This document shows positions 28,110 through 35,548 of a stretch of DNA of 37,996 bases, piece by piece. Below the pieces are notes generated by a model. That model made no database searches, was not told the DNA's origin, and saw only the letters and a program-made list of their open reading frames with translations. How positions within the stretch are numbered: position 1 is the first letter of the stretch; every line of letters starts with the position of its first letter. Both the position numbers and the translations under genes were made by a program. The stretch comes from a bacterium (lineage in GTDB: Bacteria; Patescibacteriota; Minisyncoccia; Phycocordibacterales; Phycocordibacteraceae): positions 1-37,996 of the forward strand of contig JAKBHL010000008.1 in the NCBI GenBank assembly GCA_021836725.1. Direction: 5' to 3'.

Positions 28110-29007
28110 GTGCATGCGTGTGCGCATGGTCAAGGAGGGTCTGGACGGCTTGCGTCACGATGGGGAGCATATCATCGTAGAAATTGAGGTCAATGATGTC
28201 TTGGAGGCGGAACCATTTCGCATCGTCGAGGCCGCCGCTCTTCTTGAGCGCGAGCGGCTCGAAGTCGCTTGAAGCGAGGAAGAACCAGACATGTTTGCGT
28301 ACCTTCCCTTTCTCCGGATGCGAGGCGACGTATTCATTCTCGCCGACCTGGTTTTCCACGGTCGCGTCAAGGCCGAGCTCTTCCTTGATGATGCGCATGA
28401 CTCCCGCTTGCGGCGTCGCGTCGTTTTCAATATGGCCTTTTGAGAGCGTCCATTTGCCGAAGACGTCATGCACGAGCGCGAGATAGTATTGCCCGTCGTG
28501 TTTGGCGTACACGATCGCTCCGCCCATTTTCTCCAACGGCAATTCTTCGCGCTTTGTTTTCTTTGCTCCCTGCTCATCCTTGCCCGGTTCGCCGAGCTCT
28601 TTATAGACCGCTCCGAGGACTCCGTTTACAAACCGTCCGGAGGAATCGCCTCCGAATGTTTTGGCGAGCTCGATGGCTTCATTGATCGCGACTTTCGCAG
28701 GCACCTGCGTGCGATCGGAAAAAAGGAGCTCGAAAAGCCCGAGGCGCAGGATGTTTCGGTCGACCGGCGCGATGCGCTCGAGAGGCCACTCGGGTGCGGC
28801 TTTCTCGATAACGAGATCGAGGTCGTCTTTTTTCGCGAGAACGCCGGAAAGGAGCTGGTCGATGAACGGCCGGTCGATATCGTCGCCGCCGAACTCAAGG
28901 ACGTTGCGCGCAAGAATGTCTTTCACGGCCGAAGCGGACGCATGAGTGGTGTCCCATTCGAAAAGTGTCTGCAGGACGACAGAGCGCGCTAGATGTCGGT
29001 TCGCCAT
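28102..29007 (-). CDS. nusB: NusB antitermination domain fused to a Nudix-like domain
   Basis: MANRHLARSVVLQTLFEWD...DRNILRLGLFELLF...VNGVLGAVYKEL (NusB), then GGAIVYAKHDGQYYLALVHDVFGKWTLSKGHIENDATPQAGVMRIIKEELGLDA (Nudix-like). Confidence 0.9.
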   Translation of the reverse strand: MANRHLARSVVLQTLFEWDTTHASASAVKDILARNVLEFGGDDIDRPFIDQLLSGVLAKKDDLDLVIEKAAPEWPLERIAPVDRNILRLGLFELLFSDRTQVPAKVAINEAIELAKTFGGDSSGRFVNGVLGAVYKELGEPGKDEQGAKKTKREELPLEKMGGAIVYAKHDGQYYLALVHDVFGKWTLSKGHIENDATPQAGVMRIIKEELGLDATVENQVGENEYVASHPEKGKVRKHVWFFLASSDFEPLALKKSGGLDDAKWFRLQDIIDLNFYDDMLPIVTQAVQTLLDHAHTHAHA

Positions 29008-29090
29008 GGAAAGATCTGTGCGCGCAGTATAGCAAACACCGCGGCCGCGCAAGCGCGGCCGCGGTGGATAGTTCGCGATCGCGCTCTGCG

Positions 29091-29444
29091 TTACGCGCCG
29101 CCGCCGAAACCGCTGCGCGCTTTCGGGCGGCCGCCCGTCGCGATTTTACCGGAGATCCCTTTCAAGCTTTTCGCTTCGGCATTGGCATGGTCTTCGTGCG
29201 CATGTTCGTGCGCGGGCTTCGTCGACGGGGTCGTCGAAGGACCTTTCGCTTTTGACGCGGGCGCGCGCTTCTCCTTCGGCGAGAAAATCTGCTTGCCGCG
29301 ATACATCCCCGTCGCCTCATCGAGGCGGTGCGGGAGGCGGAGATTGCCGCTCTTCGCATCCTTTACCGCTTTGACGCTTTCAAGCGCGTGATGCGACCGG
29401 CGGTTGCCGGTGTGACCCCTGGTGTGGCGCATGCGAATTGACAT
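29091..29444 (-). CDS. rpmF: 50S ribosomal protein bL32-like with long His/Glu/Lys-rich C-terminal extension
   Basis: MSIRMRHTRGHTGNRRSHHALE...SGNLRLPHRLDEATGMYRGKQI; followed by KPAHEHAHEDHANAEAKS. Confidence 0.75.
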   Translation of the reverse strand: MSIRMRHTRGHTGNRRSHHALESVKAVKDAKSGNLRLPHRLDEATGMYRGKQIFSPKEKRAPASKAKGPSTTPSTKPAHEHAHEDHANAEAKSLKGISGKIATGGRPKARSGFGGGA

Positions 29445-29478
29445 GAGCATCACCCTATCATGCGGCCGATAAAAAGAA

Positions 29479-29504
29479 AAGCGCGCCTCCGTGAAGGCGC
29501 GCTT
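29479..29504 (-). terminator. Intrinsic terminator
   Basis: aagcgcgcct / ccgtga / aggcgcgctt; minus strand continues ttttcttttt. Confidence 0.85.
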
Positions 29505-29538
29505 GCGTGTCGTGAGACCGCGCGGCAGATGTCGAGAG

Positions 29539-29826
29539 TTACGCTATAAATACGGAAGCGGAAGCAGGACGGCGCTCCTCTCCGATATTCTTCTTCTGGG
29601 GGTTCCTGTTGTAGGGCGGCGGCTTCGTGCCGTCGCAGCGTCGCGCTTGCGCTTCGGTGATGAGAACACCGTTCCCTCCGACGCGGGCGCATCGCATGAG
29701 TCCCTCCACAATCTTCCCCCCGCATCCCGGGCAAGGGGCGCATCCTTGGAATCCGGTTCCGGCAAGAGCACGTTCATGATTTTCACATGCCCACGTAGGT
29801 TTCCTGCTGTCTTGTTTTTTATTCAC
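29539..29826 (-). CDS. Small Cys-rich (zinc-ribbon-like) protein, GTG start
   Basis: agagagg RBS before GTG; CENHERALAGTGFQGCAPCPGCGGKIVEGLMRCARVGG; promoter and terminator flank it. Confidence 0.6.
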   Translation of the reverse strand: MNKKQDSRKPTWACENHERALAGTGFQGCAPCPGCGGKIVEGLMRCARVGGNGVLITEAQARRCDGTKPPPYNRNPQKKNIGEERRPASASVFIA

Positions 29827-29861
29827 GGCATCCTCTCTTTGTCTGTGTGCTGAAGGTTCAA

Positions 29862-29889
29862 CTTGCCCAGGGTCTAGTGCCTGGACAAG
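29862..29889 (-). promoter_or_regulatory. 5'UTR hairpin of the small Cys-rich gene
   Basis: cttg(c)ccagg / gtctagtg / cctgg(a)caag. Confidence 0.5.
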
Positions 29890-29894
29890 CGTTG

Positions 29895-29923
29895 TTTCTA
29901 TCACTCCTCCCGCACATAGTCAA
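29895..29923 (-). promoter_or_regulatory. Putative promoter of the small Cys-rich gene
   Basis: Minus strand TTGACT, 17-nt spacer, TAGAAA. Confidence 0.5.
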
Positions 29924-29940
29924 CCGGCTCGCGTGCCGAA

Positions 29941-30522
29941 TCAATCAAGATGTATGAAAGAACGACGATGAAGAGCGCAGAGCCCGTGCGCGCGGAGTGC
30001 TGTATAGTGCGCCTTCGTGCCATAGCCCTTGTGCTTCTCAAAACCGTACAGCGGGTACGCCCTCGAGAGTTCGTTCATGAGCCGGTCGCGCGTCACTTTC
30101 GCCGCGATGGAGGCGAGCGAGATGAGCGGGACGGTCGCGTCCCCGCGGACGATGGTCTCTTGCGCATAGTCCCTCGGCGCGTGAAGCGCGCCGTCGAGCT
30201 GTACCCGCACCGCTGTTGCGTCCGGTGCAAGCGCCTGCACGGCGCGCGCCACGGCTCTTTCCACCGCAGCGGCGATACCATCCGTATCTATCGTTACGGC
30301 GCTTTCAAACTCGACGCAAAAGCGCGCCGTACCGGCGGCGGCATGCGTTTGGAGCATCCGGAACAGCGCTTCCCGTTTTATCGCCGATAGTTTTTTTGAA
30401 TCCGCGACGCCGGGAAATTCTTCCGCTACGTCAAATCCCTCCGGCACGGCGACGACCGCAACGGCGACCGGCCCCGCAAGCGGACCGCGTCCCGCCTCGT
30501 CCACCCCGAGCATGAATCGCAT
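29941..30522 (-). CDS. rnhB: Ribonuclease HII
   Basis: MLGVDEAGRGPLAGPVAVAVV, DSKKLS, SLASIAAKVTRDRLM. Confidence 0.96.
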   Translation of the reverse strand: MRFMLGVDEAGRGPLAGPVAVAVVAVPEGFDVAEEFPGVADSKKLSAIKREALFRMLQTHAAAGTARFCVEFESAVTIDTDGIAAAVERAVARAVQALAPDATAVRVQLDGALHAPRDYAQETIVRGDATVPLISLASIAAKVTRDRLMNELSRAYPLYGFEKHKGYGTKAHYTALRAHGLCALHRRSFIHLD

Positions 30523-30543
30523 GGAGAAAGTATACTATCGCTT

Positions 30544-33500
30544 ATGGCCTCGCGCTTCGTCCATCTCCATACGCACAGCCATTATTCGTTCCTTCAGGCG
30601 CTGCCGAAAATCGATGAACTGGTCGAAAAGGCGGAGAAGGAGGGCATGAACGCGCTCGCGCTCACTGACGCCGGCAATATGCACGGAGCAATCGAATTCT
30701 ACAAAGCCGCGACCAAAGCGGGCATAAAACCGATCCTTGGCGTCGACGCGTATCTCGCCCCGCGCTCGCTCTTCGAGCGGGACCGCAGCGACGGCGCGAA
30801 ACGCTCCCGCATCGTGCTGCTCGCTGAAAACAATGAGGGGTATGAGAATCTCCTCGCTCTCGTCACCGCCTCGTGGACGGAAGGATTCTTTGAGCGCCCG
30901 CGGATGGACAAGGAGCTTTTGCGCGCTCACGCGCGCGGAGTCATCGCCCTTCTCCCCTCTTTTTCGGGAGATGTGTCTCAGCTGCTGCGCGAGGGCGACC
31001 CGCAGGGCGCGGCGGCCGCGCTCGCCGAATTCAAGGGCATATTCGGCGCTGAAAATGTCTTCCTTGAAATCACGCATCATCCGCGCGTGCGGGGGCACGA
31101 GGCGCTGATGCACAAGATCGGCGCGCTCGCGCACACAAGCTCGACGCCGCTGGTCGCCCAGCATGATGTGTATTACCTTGAACCGGACGATCGCGAAGCG
31201 ACCGAGATACTGCGCCGTATCGCCCACGGCGAACGCGGCCGAAACGAAGACGAGGATTTTTCTTTCATCAGCGAGGAGCGCGCGCTCGACCTCTTTAAGG
31301 ATACTCTGGAAGCCGTCGACGCCTCCCGCGCGATCGCGGAGCGCTGCAACGTGTCGTTTGAGCTCGGGAAATGGACCTTCCCCGCCGTGCCCGTTTCCGC
31401 CGGCTTTGCGACGCACGACGAGGAGTTGCGGGCAAAAGCGTATGCGGGCATCGAGGAGCGCGCGCTCGTGAAAACGAAAGAAGTCACGGACCGCATCGAA
31501 TACGAGCTCGCGATCATCATCAACAAGGGTTTTGCGGTGTACTACCTCATCGTCGCCGACTTGCTTGCGTTCGCGCGCACGGAGCGCATCCTCACCACGA
31601 CGCGCGGCTCGGCGGCCGGCTCGCTCGTCGCATACCTCATCGGCATCACGAACGTCAATCCGCTGTTCTATAAGCTCCCTTTTGAACGATTCCTGAATCC
31701 CGAACGTCCGAAGGCGCCGGATATCGACATGGACATGGCCGATAACCGGCGCGATGAGATGATCGCATACACGAAAAAAAAGTACGGCGAAGATCACGTC
31801 GCACAGATAGGCACGTTCGGCACGATGATGGCGCGCGCGGCGGTGCGCGATGTGGCGCGCGCGCTCGGTCACTCCTATACCGTCGGCGACCGCATCGCAA
31901 AACTCATTCCGATGGGTTCGCAGGGTTTCCCGATGACCATCGATCGCGCTCTCGAGCTCGAACCGGACCTGAAGACGCTCTATGACGAGGATGACGAGGC
32001 GCGGGAGATACTCGACCTTGGGAAACGCATCGAAGGGTGCGTGCGGCACGTCGGCGTCCACGCGGCGGGAGTGGTCGTCGCACCGACTCCGCTCGTGCGG
32101 TGGACCCCGCTCCAACCCGACCCCAAGGGGACGGGAAAACTCATCACGCAGTACGATATGTATTCCATCACCGACGAGTACGGCGGCGTCGGCCTCCTGA
32201 AGTTCGACTTCCTCGGCATCAAGAACCTTGCCATCCTCGCCGATGCGGTCGCTCAGGTGGAGAAGGCGCGCGGCATCAAAATCGACATCGAGAATATCCC
32301 GATCGATGACGCGAAAACGTACGAGATGCTCGCGCGCGGCGAAACAGAAGGAGTGTTCCAGCTGAACGGCTCGGGCATGACGCGCTGGCTCAAAGAGCTC
32401 AAACCGTCAACTATTCACGACATCAACGCGATGGTCGCGCTCTACCGCCCAGGACCGATGGAAACGATCCCGAACTACATCGAGCGCAAGCACAACCCGA
32501 GATTGATCCGCTTCGTCGATCCGCGCATGAAGGAGTACCTCGAGGCATCCTATGGCCTGTTGGTCTACCAAGACGACGTGCTCCTCACCGCGATAAAACT
32601 CGCCGGCTATTCCTGGCTTGGAGCGGATGCGCTCCGGAAAGCGATGGGAAAGAAGATCCCGAAAGTGATGTTAGCCGAGAAGGAAAAATTGCTCAGGGGA
32701 TTCGTAGAATACGGAAAGCTTTCGCCGGAAAAAGCGGAGAAGCTCTGGTCGCTCATCGAACCTTTTGCCGCATACGGTTTCAACAAAGCGCACGCGGCGA
32801 GCTACGGAAAAGTCGCATACCAGACCGCCTACATGAAAGCGAATTATCCCGTCGAATACCTGACGGCCCTCCTCACCGCGGACTCGGGCGATACCGATTC
32901 CATCGCCGTCTTCGTCGCGGAAGCGAAGCGTATGACTATTCCCGTCTTGCCGCCGGACATAAACGAGAGCGGGAGTGATTTTACGGCCATTCACGCTTCG
33001 CATCCTTCAAATGCCGTCCCGAACGATTTTCCGAACGCCATCCGTTTCGGCCTTTCATCGATCAAGAATTTCGGCGACGGGATTTCGGAAGCGATCATCG
33101 CCGAACGGGAGGCGCGCGGCCCTTTCCGTTCGCTCTCCGATTTCCTTTCTCGCATCGGCTCAAAAAACCTCAATCGCAAATCGCTCGAATCGCTCATCAA
33201 GTGCGGCGCGCTCGATTCGATAAGCCCCTCTGAAGGCGGCCGCGGCGCGCTGCTCGCAAGCATCGAGACGCTGCTCACTTTCCACAAAGAGGCGACCGCC
33301 GCCGCGCCGCAGGATTCCCTTTTCGGCACGCTCAATGCGCCGCCGCTTTCGATTCCCGCCGGAAAACCGGTCTCGCTCCTCGACAAACTCTCATGGGAGA
33401 AAGAATTGCTCGGTATTTACGTAAGCGGCCACCCGCTCGATGCGCACGGCGCGCTGGCTGCGAAAGCGAAGCTTTCGATCTCAAAGATCAAGGAAGAACC

Positions 33501-33753
33501 GCGCGCGGGAATGCCGGTCATATTGCCGGTCCTTGTCCTCGTCGTGCGCGCGATCCTCACTAAAAGCGGCGAGAAGATGGTATTTGTTACTCTCGAAGAT
33601 ATGACCGATTCCATCGAAGCGGTCGTCTTCCCCCGGCTCTTCAAGGAACATGCAAACGCGCTTGCTCCGGGCGCGTGCCTGCTGGTGAAAGGGAAAGTCT
33701 CGATCAGAAACGGCGAACCCTCGATCGCGATCGATGACATAAAGCCGCTCTGA
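30544..33753 (+). CDS. dnaE: DNA polymerase III alpha subunit
   Basis: PHP start FVHLHTHSHYSFL; PDIDMDMADNRRDEMI; YRPGPMETIPNYIERKH; C-terminal OB domain. Confidence 0.98.
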   Translation: MASRFVHLHTHSHYSFLQALPKIDELVEKAEKEGMNALALTDAGNMHGAIEFYKAATKAGIKPILGVDAYLAPRSLFERDRSDGAKRSRIVLLAENNEGYENLLALVTASWTEGFFERPRMDKELLRAHARGVIALLPSFSGDVSQLLREGDPQGAAAALAEFKGIFGAENVFLEITHHPRVRGHEALMHKIGALAHTSSTPLVAQHDVYYLEPDDREATEILRRIAHGERGRNEDEDFSFISEERALDLFKDTLEAVDASRAIAERCNVSFELGKWTFPAVPVSAGFATHDEELRAKAYAGIEERALVKTKEVTDRIEYELAIIINKGFAVYYLIVADLLAFARTERILTTTRGSAAGSLVAYLIGITNVNPLFYKLPFERFLNPERPKAPDIDMDMADNRRDEMIAYTKKKYGEDHVAQIGTFGTMMARAAVRDVARALGHSYTVGDRIAKLIPMGSQGFPMTIDRALELEPDLKTLYDEDDEAREILDLGKRIEGCVRHVGVHAAGVVVAPTPLVRWTPLQPDPKGTGKLITQYDMYSITDEYGGVGLLKFDFLGIKNLAILADAVAQVEKARGIKIDIENIPIDDAKTYEMLARGETEGVFQLNGSGMTRWLKELKPSTIHDINAMVALYRPGPMETIPNYIERKHNPRLIRFVDPRMKEYLEASYGLLVYQDDVLLTAIKLAGYSWLGADALRKAMGKKIPKVMLAEKEKLLRGFVEYGKLSPEKAEKLWSLIEPFAAYGFNKAHAASYGKVAYQTAYMKANYPVEYLTALLTADSGDTDSIAVFVAEAKRMTIPVLPPDINESGSDFTAIHASHPSNAVPNDFPNAIRFGLSSIKNFGDGISEAIIAEREARGPFRSLSDFLSRIGSKNLNRKSLESLIKCGALDSISPSEGGRGALLASIETLLTFHKEATAAAPQDSLFGTLNAPPLSIPAGKPVSLLDKLSWEKELLGIYVSGHPLDAHGALAAKAKLSISKIKEEPRAGMPVILPVLVLVVRAILTKSGEKMVFVTLEDMTDSIEAVVFPRLFKEHANALAPGACLLVKGKVSIRNGEPSIAIDDIKPL

Positions 33754-33778
33754 ATCGTTTTATGCTATCCTCTCTCTC

Positions 33779-35524
33779 ATGACTTCGCTTGAGCATAAAC
33801 GTCACACGCTCGCCCACCTCCTTGCCGCAGCGGTCGAGGAACGCTACCCGCACGCGCAGCCGGCTATCGGCCCTACCATTGAGAACGGCTTTTATTATGA
33901 CTTCGACTTCTCGGGCGGCGAGAGGCCCGGCGAAGAGGATCTCGCGGCGCTCGAGGAAACGATGCGTGCGCTGCTTCCTTCGTGGACGAATATGCGTGCG
34001 GCGGAAGTTTCTCTGAAAGATGCCCGTGATCGTTTCAAAAAGAATCCCTTCAAGAGCGAGCTTATCGACGAGATCGCCGAAAAAGGCGAGAAACTGACGC
34101 TGTATACTGCGGGTAATTTTACCGACTTGTGCCGCGGCGGACACGCGGAAAATCCTGCGAAAGATATCGCGTCCGACTCCTTCGCGCTCGAGCGCGTCGC
34201 CGGCGCGTACTGGCGCGGCAATGAGAAAAACAAGATGCTTACCCGCATCTACGGCCTCGCATTCGATACGAAAGACGAACTTGAGGCGTATCGCGCGCAA
34301 CAGGAAGAAGCGAAAAAACGCGACCATCGCAAGATCGCAAAAGAACAGGGTCTTCTCGTCTTCTCCGATCTCATCGGTTCCGGTATGCCGATGTTCACGC
34401 CGAAGGGTAATATCATCCGCTCTGAGATTATTCGTTATTCGCGCGAGTTGAACGAAGAACTCGGCTTCGGCGAAGTACATACCCCGAACATCAACAGGGG
34501 CGAGCTTTTCAAGATCTCCGGGCACTATGACAAATACAAGGAAGACATGTTTACGGTGAAGAGTCAGTATGTCGAGGACGAGATGTTCCTCAAGCCAATG
34601 AACTGCCCGCAACATACACAGATTTATGCTTCGGCTCCGAGGAGTTATCGCGATCTCCCGGTTCGTTTCTCGGACTTCGCCGTCCTCTATCGTGACGAGC
34701 GTCCAGGAGAGCTCTCTGGCCTTACGCGCTTGCGCTCATTCTCACAAGACGATGGTCATATCTTCTGCCGCGAAGACCAAATAGAGAGTGAGCTCGCGAA
34801 CGTCATCTCTGCGATCCAGAAGGCCCTCGCTACCTACAAGATTGGCTATTGGGTACGACTCTCGCTTCGCGATCCCGAGAAGAAGGAGAAATATATCGGT
34901 GAGGATGCTGTGTGGGAAAAATCTGAAAGTATTATGCGCAAGCTTCTGACGGAAAAGAACATGGAGCATAAAGAGGCGCTTGGCGAGGCCGCGTTCTATG
35001 GCCCTAAGATGGACATCATGGCCGTCGACGCAATCGGTCGTGAATGGCAGATATCCACCATCCAGCTTGACCTCAATATGCCGGCCCGGTTTAGGCTTGA
35101 ATACACCGCCGAGGACGGTAGTAAGAAAACACCCGTGATGATACACCGCGCGCTCGTCGGCTCTCCGGATCGTTTCATGGGCGTGCTCATCGAGCACTAT
35201 GCGGGCGCATTTCCGCTCTGGCTCGCGCCGGTGCAAGTACGCGTGCTTCCGGTGTCTGAAAAACACGCCGCGTATGCGCAGGAGGTTGTAAGCGCGCTCA
35301 AGGCGGCGGGTATCCGCGCAGAAACAGGCGATGCGGATGAATCGCTTGGCAAGAAAATACGCACAGGCAAAATGGAAAAGATCCCGTATCTCCTCGTTGT
35401 CGGTGATGCGGAGGCCGGAGCGAAAACCGTTTCGGTCGAGGACCGCGATGCGGGGAAACTGGATGCGATGCCGCTTGCGGATTTTATCGCGCGCGCAAAC
35501 GAAGAAATCAAGACGCGAGGGTAA
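33779..35524 (+). CDS. thrS: Threonyl-tRNA synthetase
   Basis: GFYYDFDF, LCRGGHAENP, MNCPQHTQIY, SQDDGHIFCREDQI, IHRALVGSPDRFMGVLIEHYAGAFPLWLAPVQVRVLPVS. Confidence 0.98.
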   Translation: MTSLEHKRHTLAHLLAAAVEERYPHAQPAIGPTIENGFYYDFDFSGGERPGEEDLAALEETMRALLPSWTNMRAAEVSLKDARDRFKKNPFKSELIDEIAEKGEKLTLYTAGNFTDLCRGGHAENPAKDIASDSFALERVAGAYWRGNEKNKMLTRIYGLAFDTKDELEAYRAQQEEAKKRDHRKIAKEQGLLVFSDLIGSGMPMFTPKGNIIRSEIIRYSRELNEELGFGEVHTPNINRGELFKISGHYDKYKEDMFTVKSQYVEDEMFLKPMNCPQHTQIYASAPRSYRDLPVRFSDFAVLYRDERPGELSGLTRLRSFSQDDGHIFCREDQIESELANVISAIQKALATYKIGYWVRLSLRDPEKKEKYIGEDAVWEKSESIMRKLLTEKNMEHKEALGEAAFYGPKMDIMAVDAIGREWQISTIQLDLNMPARFRLEYTAEDGSKKTPVMIHRALVGSPDRFMGVLIEHYAGAFPLWLAPVQVRVLPVSEKHAAYAQEVVSALKAAGIRAETGDADESLGKKIRTGKMEKIPYLLVVGDAEAGAKTVSVEDRDAGKLDAMPLADFIARANEEIKTRG

Positions 35525-35548
35525 TCGGCGGAGGGTTTTGAAATCCCC

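Noticed and set aside
30535-32115. 526-aa minus-strand ORF
   Set aside because: Shadow ORF antisense to dnaE; no motifs.
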